A stretch of 6,606 bases of DNA from Bryobacterales bacterium (lineage in GTDB: Bacteria > Acidobacteriota > Terriglobia > Bryobacterales > Bryobacteraceae), in assembly GCA_025456495.1 (NCBI GenBank), contig JALOKO010000227.1:1-6606 (forward strand), written 5' to 3'. The notes beneath the pieces are model-generated. The model had not been told where the DNA came from. It did no database searches and saw nothing but the letters and a program-made list of their open reading frames with translations. This document shows, one piece after another, positions 1-4,557 of this stretch. Each line of letters starts with the position of its first letter. Within the stretch, counting starts at the first letter, position 1. Position numbers and translations under genes: made by a program.

Positions 1-1
1 A

Positions 2-259
2 TCACAGTCGCTTGATCTGGACATGGGCTTAGCTAGGCAAGAGTACCTCACGCGGGGGCAGCAGGGCCTTGATGAGTTGTTGGCGGCGGTGGGCGGTGCG
101 GCGGCACGACCCAGCAGTCAGAAGTCAGGAGGCGAGGACAATGATGACGTTGACGTGTCATCAGGGATGACAGGAAATGGTAGTGGGGTGGGTGAGGCGG
201 GCTTGGTGCCAGGGAGGATGGGGTTGAGCTCGGGGATGCAACAGTCTGCGGGGGGGTAG
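2..259 (+). pseudogene. Upstream open segment, probable frameshifted 5' part of the GH113 gene
   Basis: This frame is open from the window edge to a TAG at 257-259. Its first 30 residues contain a segment (EYLT..., then LDELLAAV, about positions 44-91) that loosely fits the GH113 stretch following the 'AYFPL' strand, where a DELxxAW-like helix precedes the nucleophile strand. After that it becomes Gly/Ser/Asp-rich and disordered. A run of seven G (250-256) sits just before the stop. Removing one G moves reading into the frame of the 339-695 catalytic segment without meeting a stop, giving one ORF across 2-695. I infer a single gene with a homopolymer frameshift, which may be a sequencing error, a slippage site or a true mutation. 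It could instead be the tail of an unrelated upstream gene; the GH113 likeness of this part is weak. Confidence 0.4.
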
Positions 260-271
260 GGGTGGGGGTGG
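250..271 (+). other. G-quadruplex-type G-tract with G7 homopolymer
   Basis: Four G-runs of 7, 4, 5 and 3 bases are separated by loops of only 1-2 bases (TA, T, T). Short loops and long runs are the textbook pattern of a very stable intramolecular G-quadruplex on the coding strand. The tract lies exactly at the frame switch in the GH113 gene. Only the sequence pattern is seen; folding is inferred. Confidence 0.55.
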
Positions 272-338
272 GCGGCCAGCTGGTAGTGCCTGCCCTGCTG
301 CGACTGCCGGCACCACTGCAAGCTCGCATCAACGGTGC

Positions 339-695
339 ATGAACCTGCAGCTGCAAGCTGTGCAACAGCGCACAGGCAAACCGGTCCTGTTCACGGAAGT
401 GGGAATCTCCAGCTATGCGGGGGCTCATCGCAAACCCTGGGCGGAACGCGAAGGGGAGGTGGATTTGCAGATTCAGGCTGCGGCCTACGACGCCCTGCTC
501 TCCGCATTCTGGGACAAGCCCTGGTTTTATGGAGCCTACTGGTGGAAAGTGGGCAGCAATGGGTTTGGTGGGGTGGAGGACCGCACCCACACCCCTTGGC
601 GCAAGCCGGCCATGGACGTGATGAGCGCGTGGTACCGCAAGCCTGTTTTGCGTTCGCCACCACGCGCCGGGCTGGGGAATCCTCTGGCCGATTGA
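339..695 (+). CDS. Glycoside hydrolase family 113 (beta-mannanase-like), C-terminal catalytic segment
   Basis: GH113 enzymes are TIM-barrel retaining hydrolases that cut beta-mannan-type glycans. From the first ATG the segment has 118 residues and shows the family's C-terminal pattern: GKPVLFTEVG (residues 13-22, with Glu20 in the place of the catalytic nucleophile), a following PW (28-29), a helix rich in Q/A/Y (around AAAYDALL), then PWFYGAYWW and a terminal helix ending in AWY. A complete GH113 domain is roughly 300 residues and also needs an acid/base Glu far upstream, so this is only the 3' third. The ATG has no Shine-Dalgarno sequence and is probably internal: the frame stays open back to a TGA at 225-227, and the rest of the gene appears to lie in another frame (see the 2-259 segment). 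The stop lies 19 nt from the convergent LOG gene stop. Family assignment is confident; whether the gene is intact is not. Confidence 0.75.
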   Translation: MNLQLQAVQQRTGKPVLFTEVGISSYAGAHRKPWAEREGEVDLQIQAAAYDALLSAFWDKPWFYGAYWWKVGSNGFGGVEDRTHTPWRKPAMDVMSAWYRKPVLRSPPRAGLGNPLAD

Positions 696-714
696 GAACC
701 GGCAACCCACCACG

Positions 715-1326
715 TTATCCCCACTTTGAGACCGGGTCCGCACCCGCAGTCCATTCCCCTTCAATCAGCGGGAGGATTTCCTGGGGGTCCTGGGCCACGT
801 GGTAGAGCCGGGCGTATTCGGGTCGCGCAAAACGCTGCTGGAACATCACGGCAAAGAATGCCAGAAGCGGTGAATAATAGCCCTGGGTATTCAGAAAGAC
901 GACCGGCTTATCGTGCTGTCCGAGTTGCTTGAGGGTGAGGACCTCCATCACCTCCTCCAGCGTGCCGAATCCACCAGGAAGAGCGATGAAGGCGTCGGCG
1001 CGGGCTTCCATCAGCGCTTTCCGTTCCCGCATGTCCAGGGTGACCACCAACGCCTCAGCGTCTTCGCATTCCGGCACGCGAGACCGGATATGTTCGGGAA
1101 CGATTCCGGTGACGGTAGCGCCATGACGGCGGGCCTCGCCAGCGACGGCTCCCATCAAGCCAATGCGCGTTCCGCCGTAGATCAAATGGTAGCCAGCCTG
1201 CCCAATGGCCTGTCCGACGCTGCGCGCCGCCCCGACGTAGGCCGCATCCACATGGCTGCTGGACGAACAATAGACGCAGATGGAGCGGGCTGGTGGAGGA
1301 ATCTCCGGCTGAGCCGATCGGGTCAT
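715..1326 (-). CDS. LOG family / TIGR00730 Rossmann-fold protein (cytokinin riboside 5'-monophosphate phosphoribohydrolase-like)
   Basis: A 203-residue cytosolic protein with all LOG signatures: a first Rossmann strand ICVYCSSS (16-23), YGGTRIGLMG (50-59), the substrate loop MRERK (99-103) and the nucleotide-binding PGGFGTLEE (117-125), in the usual order and at the usual length of about 180-210 residues. LOG enzymes hydrolyse the N-glycosidic bond of (modified) AMP, releasing the base and ribose 5-phosphate. In most bacteria the physiological substrate is uncertain, and names such as 'lysine decarboxylase' for this family are old misannotations. The ATG lies 2 nt after the cysE stop, so the two are almost certainly cotranscribed and translationally coupled; I see no strong Shine-Dalgarno sequence of its own. 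The key motif residues are intact, so it is probably active. The functional link to cysteine synthesis is unknown. Confidence 0.93.
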   Translation of the reverse strand: MTRSAQPEIPPPARSICVYCSSSSHVDAAYVGAARSVGQAIGQAGYHLIYGGTRIGLMGAVAGEARRHGATVTGIVPEHIRSRVPECEDAEALVVTLDMRERKALMEARADAFIALPGGFGTLEEVMEVLTLKQLGQHDKPVVFLNTQGYYSPLLAFFAVMFQQRFARPEYARLYHVAQDPQEILPLIEGEWTAGADPVSKWG

Positions 1327-1328
1327 GG

Positions 1329-2060
1329 TTACTCAGGCAAGGGCGGCTGTGGCTGCTGTGCGCCCTGGGAGTGCTGCGTTTTCGCCGAAGTGGCGGAGGC
1401 AGACTCTGGCGACAGCAAGGCGTGGCCCCCTTCCTCATGCATCCGCAGACGGGCCTCCAGCGCTCGCACGCGCTGCATCAGGTCGTCAATGGACTGCCCC
1501 TGCGGGTCTGGCAGATCCCCGTGCTCCAGCACCTGGATCTTTGCGCCACGGCTGCGCACAATCTTGCCGGGAATGCCCACCACGGTGCTGCCGTCAGGCA
1601 CGCTTTTCACCACCACCGATCCCGCGCCAATCTTCACGCAATCGCCCACATGAATGTTCCCCAGCACCTTGGCGCCCGCGCCCACAACCACCCCGTTGCC
1701 CAGGGTGGGGTGGCGCTTGCCCTTCTCGTTGCCTGTTCCACCCAACGTCACTCCCTGGTACAGCAGAACATCGTCGCCGATTTCGGCGGTCTCTCCCACG
1801 ACGATTCCCATGCCATGGTCAATAAAGAGGCGGCGTCCGATGCGCGCGCCAGGATGGATTTCAATGCCGGTCAGAAAACGCGCGGTCTGGCTGACCATTC
1901 GCGCCAGCACGAAGCGCCGCTTCCCGTACAACCAATGCGACGCCTTATGGAACAGAATGGCCTGGAAGCCGGGATAGCAGAACAGGATCTCCCAAACGCT
2001 CTTGACCGCGGGGTCCTCCAGCCGGATTGTCTCAATCTGTTCCCGTATGGTCTGGAACAT
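1329..2060 (-). CDS. cysE: Serine O-acetyltransferase (short form)
   Basis: Transfers acetyl from acetyl-CoA to L-serine, giving O-acetylserine, the first step of cysteine synthesis. The start chosen is the ATG at 2060, preceded by GGAAAG with an 8-nt spacer and giving the family N-terminus MFQTIREQI. An upstream in-frame ATG at 2267 would add 69 Pro/His-rich residues running through a repeat and is unlikely. The 243-residue protein has a helical N-terminus (1-60), then a left-handed beta-helix of hexapeptide repeats (about 65-170) with GIEIHP (65-70), DHGMG (81-85, His82 matching the catalytic His158 of E. coli CysE), VGETA, QGVTLGGTG (102-110) and RHP (116-118). It lacks the extra N-terminal helices of the E. 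coli enzyme, as Bacillus-type SATs do. After about residue 188 come a heptad-like helix (190-210) and a Gln/Pro/Ser-rich tail without the terminal Ile known to dock into CysK. First gene of an operon with the LOG gene. Confidence 0.95.
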   Translation of the reverse strand: MFQTIREQIETIRLEDPAVKSVWEILFCYPGFQAILFHKASHWLYGKRRFVLARMVSQTARFLTGIEIHPGARIGRRLFIDHGMGIVVGETAEIGDDVLLYQGVTLGGTGNEKGKRHPTLGNGVVVGAGAKVLGNIHVGDCVKIGAGSVVVKSVPDGSTVVGIPGKIVRSRGAKIQVLEHGDLPDPQGQSIDDLMQRVRALEARLRMHEEGGHALLSPESASATSAKTQHSQGAQQPQPPLPE

Positions 2061-2068
2061 AGCAGCTT

Positions 2069-2074
2069 CTTTCC
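2069..2074 (-). promoter_or_regulatory. Ribosome binding site of cysE
   Basis: GGAAAG on the minus strand lies 8 nt before the ATG at 2060. It decides the cysE start against the in-frame ATG 207 nt further upstream. Confidence 0.6.
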
Positions 2075-2156
2075 ATCGTAGTCCCGGAAGGCGCTCCGCG
2101 TGTCGATGCTGGTTGTTGGATGGCGCAACGCCGGGGATGTGTGCGTGTTTCTCCGT

Positions 2157-2177
2157 GGCCAGGCCGGGCCAGGCCGG
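2157..2177. repeat. Tandem repeat, 10-bp unit GGCCAGGCCG, 2.1 copies
   Basis: Two perfect head-to-tail copies plus one base. It abuts a second tandem array of a different 10-bp unit (2179-2214) in the divergent cysE-nuoA intergenic region. The unit contains GGCC palindromes, so it can form short hairpins. Confidence 0.8.
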
Positions 2178-2178
2178 C

Positions 2179-2214
2179 GCTGGGATGGGCTGGGATGGGC
2201 TGGGATGGGCTGGG
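2179..2214. repeat. Tandem repeat, 10-bp unit GCTGGGATGG, 3.6 copies
   Basis: Perfect copies start at 2179, 2189 and 2199, with a partial fourth at 2209. On the + strand this gives seven G-runs of at least three, spaced by 2-base loops (alternately AT and CT), a strong G-quadruplex pattern. It lies 93-128 nt before the nuoA start and about 120-155 nt before cysE. Copy number could vary between strains by slippage. A regulatory role is possible but not shown. Confidence 0.85.
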
Positions 2215-2306
2215 GTCTTGGGAAAGGGTACAGTGAGGAAGTGGGTTCCGCGGGGCGCCCGGTGCAATCAGACTAGATCATCCGGTTTCTATGGTAAGCT
2301 GAGGGC

Positions 2307-2663
2307 GTGCCCGCAGAATACATCCCGGTATTGATCTACGTCGTGCTGGCCGCGGGATTCCTGGTGGCCCTGTTGTTTGTCGCGAAGCTGTTAAGGCCGC
2401 ATGCTCCGTCGACGGTTAAGCAGGAGATCTACGAATGCGGCATTCCAGTGGAATCCAGCGCGCGGAGTCGCTACTCGGTGCGCTTCTATCTCATCGCCAT
2501 CCTCTTCGTGGTGTTCGACGTGGAGACCATCTTTCTGTTCCCATGGGCGGTACGCTACAAGCAACTGGGATGGTTCGGTGTGGCGGAAGTAGCGGTGTTT
2601 CTGGCCATCCTGTTTGTAGGCTACATCTGGGCGTACAAGAAGGGCGCGTTGCGCTGGCACTAG
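2307..2663 (+). CDS. nuoA: NADH-quinone oxidoreductase subunit A
   Basis: Membrane subunit of respiratory complex I (homologue of mitochondrial ND3), in the hinge region between the quinone site and the proton-pumping arm. The 118-residue length is normal. Three membrane helices are visible at about 6-28, 59-79 and 87-110. The long loop after helix 1 carries the conserved YECGIP (42-47), and helix 2 contains DVE (Asp71, Glu73), matching the conserved acidic pair Asp79/Glu81 of E. coli NuoA. The start is GTG at 2307: an in-frame TAA at 2295-2297 excludes anything longer, and the N-terminus MPAEYIPVLIY fits the family. A GAGGG at 2301-2305 is only 1 nt from the GTG, too close for a standard ribosome binding site. 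nuoA usually heads nuoABCD...; here no nuoB follows and a tRNA and a phage integrase come next, so the other subunits must be elsewhere. Confidence 0.97.
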   Translation: MPAEYIPVLIYVVLAAGFLVALLFVAKLLRPHAPSTVKQEIYECGIPVESSARSRYSVRFYLIAILFVVFDVETIFLFPWAVRYKQLGWFGVAEVAVFLAILFVGYIWAYKKGALRWH

Positions 2664-2706
2664 CCCCAAGAGGCGCGTCGTCGTTACCGACACCTGGGTG
2701 ATGGAA

Positions 2707-2732
2707 CTCCGCATCGCAGCAGGCATGCGGAG
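2707..2732 (+). terminator. Hairpin downstream of nuoA
   Basis: Eight perfectly paired bases (CTCCGCAT with ATGCGGAG) enclose a 10-base loop, 43 nt after the nuoA stop. No T-run follows, so it is not a canonical intrinsic terminator. It may stabilise the 3' end of the nuoA transcript. Confidence 0.35.
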
Positions 2733-2749
2733 GGATGAATGTGGAGCCC

Positions 2750-2778
2750 TTCCGCAGATCGTGGGTCCGCGTTACACT
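2750..2778 (+). promoter_or_regulatory. Possible sigma70-type promoter for the tRNA-Leu transcript
   Basis: TTCCGC (2750-2755) and TACACT (2773-2778) are 17 bp apart; the -10 is good and the -35 is poor. Transcription would start near 2785, giving a leader of about 90 nt with two hairpins before the tRNA. Confidence 0.3.
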
Positions 2779-2817
2779 AAAGAGACTGGCCGAGTCGCAA
2801 GGCCGAAAGCAGGCGCA

Positions 2818-2861
2818 GTTGCCGCAGGGCAACCCTACACGTTCCGTTGCCGAAAGGCAAC
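2818..2861 (+). repeat. Two hairpins with the same stem upstream of tRNA-Leu
   Basis: GTTGCC-GCAG-GGCAAC (2818-2833) and GTTGCC-GAAA-GGCAAC (2846-2861) are perfect 6-bp stems with 4-base loops, offset by 28 nt. The second has a GNRA-type GAAA tetraloop. Because the arms are identical, the outer arms (2818-2823 and 2856-2861) or the inner arms could also pair with each other, so alternative folds are possible. They end 14 nt before the tRNA and probably belong to its precursor transcript. I do not recognise a known RNA family. Confidence 0.6.
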
Positions 2862-2875
2862 CTTCACGCCTCCCT

Positions 2876-2964
2876 GCCGGGATGGCGGAACTGGCAGACG
2901 CACCAGACTCAAAATCTGGCGGGATTCACTTCCCGTGAGGGTTCGACCCCCTCTCCCGGCACCA
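2876..2964 (+). tRNA. tRNA-Leu (anticodon CAA)
   Basis: An 89-base class II tRNA decoding UUG. The acceptor stem GCCGGGA (2876-2882) pairs perfectly with TCCCGGC (2954-2960), followed by discriminator A and an encoded CCA (2962-2964). The anticodon stem CCAGA/TCTGG (2903-2907/2915-2919) encloses CTCAAAA with CAA at 2910-2912. A long variable arm (2920-2936, CGGGA...TCCCG) is typical of tRNA-Leu, and the T arm GAGGG-TTCGACC-CCCTC (2937-2953) is complete. A discriminator A and a CAA anticodon both indicate leucine rather than serine. Its 3' end is the likely integration site of the neighbouring element, and the gene is restored intact after insertion. Confidence 0.97.
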
Positions 2965-3001
2965 ACCTTCTCTCCTTTAGAATCAATAGGTTAATAGCTA
3001 G
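2942..3001. other. Probable attachment site (attL-type) at the tRNA-Leu 3' end
   Basis: The integrase gene ends 37 nt beyond the tRNA and reads toward it, the classic arrangement for elements that insert into a tRNA 3' end. The T-loop-to-CCA segment would be the identity segment duplicated at the far end. Just after the CCA the sequence becomes AT-rich (2971-3000), unlike the GC-rich surroundings. The second copy is not in this window, so the exact crossover core cannot be set. Confidence 0.5.
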
Positions 3002-4132
3002 CTAGTTGGGTTTGGTGCTTTCGTGTACCTGTTTTGTACCTTCCTCGTTCCATGCCCGCCGTACATCCTCTTCAGCCTGACGCTGGCGTTCCTGCACCCA
3101 TGGCGCGTAGTGCTTCTCGGTTGTCTTGATTGACGTGTGGCCTAGGAGGCGCGAAACACGCTCCAAGGGTACGCCCGCCAGCAGCAACTCCACAGCGAAT
3201 GTGTCCCGGCATCTATGAGCTACCCGCACCGTTCCCTCTTCGGGTGGCAGTTCGCTCCGTTCATGAATCAGCGCCAAGGTCTGCTGCCAGACTGTTACCG
3301 CGCTGGCGAGCTTTCCGCGCCCTGTCCAGAAGTAATGATCCCGCCCAACCTTTGGGCAGGTTGCAAGCTCAGCCACCACCCAGCCCGGCACGGGAACGCG
3401 AATCAACACTCCGGTTTTCTCCTGGCGCACGGGAACCATATCGCCCTGAATGTCGCCTTCCCGTAGCCCTACCGCATCGCTGATCCGCAGCCCCGTGTAG
3501 CGCATCACCAACAGCAGGCAACGGGCTTGCTTGGCGCGTGCCTTGGCTGTTGTGTGGGTTAGGGTGTCGCACCCCGCCAGCAGCTTTGCCCAATCGCTGC
3601 GGGAGTAGGGCAGTGTCGGAGTCTGCACCACCTTAGGGCGCTTCATTCCTTCCATGGGGTTCCTGCTCAGCCAGCCGCGGGCCACAGTAAAGCCAAAGAA
3701 CGCGCTCAGCCGCTCCAGCGCCTTCCCTGCAGTAAGGGAGGCCAGCCTCCATGCCTGCCAGTGTTCCGCCACATCGGCCTGGCGAACTTGGCGCAACTCA
3801 CGGATACCTTTGTCCGCGCAGAATGACTCCCAGCGCTTCGCCGTCCGCCGGTACAACTTCATGGAACTGGTGGTGAGTCCGCGTGCCTCAAGGTCTCGAA
3901 GCCAGGATTCCACTGCGCCAGGAATCGTTACACCCATTTCTTCTGGAAGATCGCCGCGCAGCCGGGCCAGCTCGCGCTCGGCTTCATCGCGCTTGCGCGT
4001 CCTGGCGGATTGCCGAACTTCCCGGCCCCGGATTGTGCCGTCAATCCACCACGGGCAGTTGCACCGCGTCCAGCGCCGCCCTTTTTCCTTATGCGGGCAG
4101 GCTTCCGTGTGGCGTCGGTATAGGGTGAGCAT
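3002..4132 (-). CDS. int: Phage-type tyrosine recombinase (integrase)
   Basis: Catalyses site-specific integration and excision of the element, probably at tRNA-Leu. The 376 residues comprise: an N-terminal Cys/His segment (His8, Cys12, His14, Cys24, Cys26) that looks like a small zinc-binding or arm-type DNA-binding module; a SAM-like core-binding domain (about 70-165); and a C-terminal catalytic domain (about 175-350). All catalytic residues are visible: Arg216 in TGLRISDA, Lys239 in QEKTG, His306 and Arg309 in HRCRD, His332 in LLGHTS and the nucleophile Tyr342 in KHYAPW. It should therefore be active. The ATG start has upstream purine-rich AGGAT and GAGGG sequences (4136-4146). It begins 12 nt after the stop of the excisionase-like gene, so the two form one operon. 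The Cys/His N-terminus resembles integrases I associate with Acidobacteriota elements (recollection, not a search). Confidence 0.95.
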   Translation of the reverse strand: MLTLYRRHTEACPHKEKGRRWTRCNCPWWIDGTIRGREVRQSARTRKRDEAERELARLRGDLPEEMGVTIPGAVESWLRDLEARGLTTSSMKLYRRTAKRWESFCADKGIRELRQVRQADVAEHWQAWRLASLTAGKALERLSAFFGFTVARGWLSRNPMEGMKRPKVVQTPTLPYSRSDWAKLLAGCDTLTHTTAKARAKQARCLLLVMRYTGLRISDAVGLREGDIQGDMVPVRQEKTGVLIRVPVPGWVVAELATCPKVGRDHYFWTGRGKLASAVTVWQQTLALIHERSELPPEEGTVRVAHRCRDTFAVELLLAGVPLERVSRLLGHTSIKTTEKHYAPWVQERQRQAEEDVRRAWNEEGTKQVHESTKPN

Positions 4133-4144
4133 CCGCCCTCTATC

Positions 4145-4348
4145 CTAAGCCACCTGCTGGCGTCGCTCTACACGTTCGAGCACATCAGGTGGAATGCGAA
4201 TGTGAACGCGATCCCCGTTCCCGATCACCAGCACCCCGGGCTCCTTAGCGAAGAGACGCCGCACGTAGTCAGCACTCACCTGCCAGCGCTTGGCTACCTG
4301 CTGCGGAGTCAGCATCACGGGTCCACCGGCTATTTGCTGCTCAACCAT
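4145..4348 (-). CDS. Excisionase-like helix-turn-helix DNA-binding protein
   Basis: A 67-residue basic protein of the MerR-like/excisionase HTH_17 type. The core MLTPQQVAKRWQVSADYVRR (12-31) is the helix-turn-helix; the segment LVIGNGDRVHIRIP (40-53) forms the wing, followed by a short helix. Such proteins bind near att sites and steer the integrase toward excision, or repress early genes. Its stop is 12 nt before the int start, as expected of a xis-int pair. The start is uncertain: the ATG at 4348 has AGGGG only 1 nt away, while the ATG at 4315 (residue 12) has GGTGGA with a 6-nt spacer, starts exactly at the domain, and would not overlap the preceding small ORF. It could be a regulator rather than a true Xis. 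Confidence 0.8.
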   Translation of the reverse strand: MVEQQIAGGPVMLTPQQVAKRWQVSADYVRRLFAKEPGVLVIGNGDRVHIRIPPDVLERVERRQQVA

Positions 4349-4428
4349 TCCCCTGCTTCCGCGTCCCTTTCCCCGGTGTCTTCTTCACTTGCCGCGCGAT
4401 GGCTGTTGAAGGCGCTGGCTTCAGTCAC
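4330..4428 (-). CDS. Small ORF, 32 residues, acidic, unknown function
   Basis: It starts with a GTG that overlaps the stop of the upstream small ORF in a GTGA (4-nt overlap), a common sign of translational coupling, and ends with TAG at 4330. The product is polar and acidic (MTEASAF... with EEDTGERDAEAGE and a final WLSSK). It overlaps the longer version of the HTH gene by 19 nt, or lies 14 nt before its shorter version. An in-frame TGA just upstream excludes any longer form. No family recognised. It could be a chance ORF; the coupling geometry is the main support. Confidence 0.3.
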   Translation of the reverse strand: MTEASAFNSHRAASEEDTGERDAEAGEWLSSK

Positions 4429-4544
4429 TGCCCGTATTCATCCAGTGCTGCGTTGATCTCAGCCAACAGCGTTCCTGCGATCTCCGTTCCATTGGTGTGG
4501 CTGGGCCAGCGCGGCCGGGCTTCCAGGAACTGCTGCCGCGACAC
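4425..4544 (-). CDS. Small ORF, 39 residues, unknown function
   Basis: It begins with GTG at 4544, 13 nt after the tape measure stop, preceded by a purine-rich GGACGAAG, and ends with TGA at 4425. The product (MSRQQFLEARPRWPSHTNGT..., ending EINAALDEYGQ) has a natural amino-acid mix, a probable C-terminal amphipathic helix, and mostly G or C in third codon positions like the neighbouring genes. It fills most of the gap between the tape measure and HTH genes. No family recognised. It could be a small tail-module or early-region protein, or the remnant of a larger gene lost in a deletion. Confidence 0.5.
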   Translation of the reverse strand: MSRQQFLEARPRWPSHTNGTEIAGTLLAEINAALDEYGQ

Positions 4545-4557
4545 GGAACTTCGTCCG

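Larger units (their letters stand above)
2061..2306. promoter_or_regulatory. Divergent intergenic region between cysE and nuoA
   Basis: This 246-base gap must hold the promoters of the leftward cysE operon and of rightward nuoA. Apart from the cysE ribosome binding site and the two 10-bp tandem arrays, I see no convincing -35/-10 pair. No coding ORF of its own is evident; frames reading through it are extensions or shadows of cysE. Confidence 0.4.

Noticed and set aside
48..764. 238-residue minus-strand ORF opposite the GH113 segment
   Set aside because: Pro/His/Arg-rich low-complexity translation without a family; it is the shadow of the GH113 frame and overlaps the LOG gene end.
335..805. 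156-residue + strand ORF overlapping the GH113 segment
   Set aside because: Alternative frame of the GH113 coding region, running past its stop into the convergent LOG gene; no family features.
913..1653. 246-residue + strand ORF antisense to the LOG and cysE genes
   Set aside because: Shadow of two strongly supported minus-strand genes; no recognisable domain.
1293..2081. 262-residue + strand ORF antisense to cysE
   Set aside because: Shadow of cysE, made possible by its high GC codon use.
2061..2267. N-terminal extension of cysE to the ATG at 2267
   Set aside because: The added 69 residues are translated tandem repeat and Pro-rich sequence; a good ribosome binding site and the family N-terminus are at 2060.
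2818..2861. Possible CRISPR repeats
   Set aside because: Only two short inverted-repeat hairpins with different loops; no repeat-spacer periodicity and no cas genes.
2735..2938. 67-residue + strand ORF ending in MAELADAPDSKSGG
   Set aside because: That peptide is the well-known false translation of a tRNA-Leu gene; the region is the tRNA and its leader.
2698..2994. 98-residue + strand ORF across the nuoA-tRNA interval
   Set aside because: Runs through the hairpins and the whole tRNA; no protein features.
2995..3005. TAGCTAGCTAG palindrome at the int stop as an att core
   Set aside because: Short and simple; it contains the int stop codon, and nothing shows strand exchange there rather than within the tRNA 3' end.
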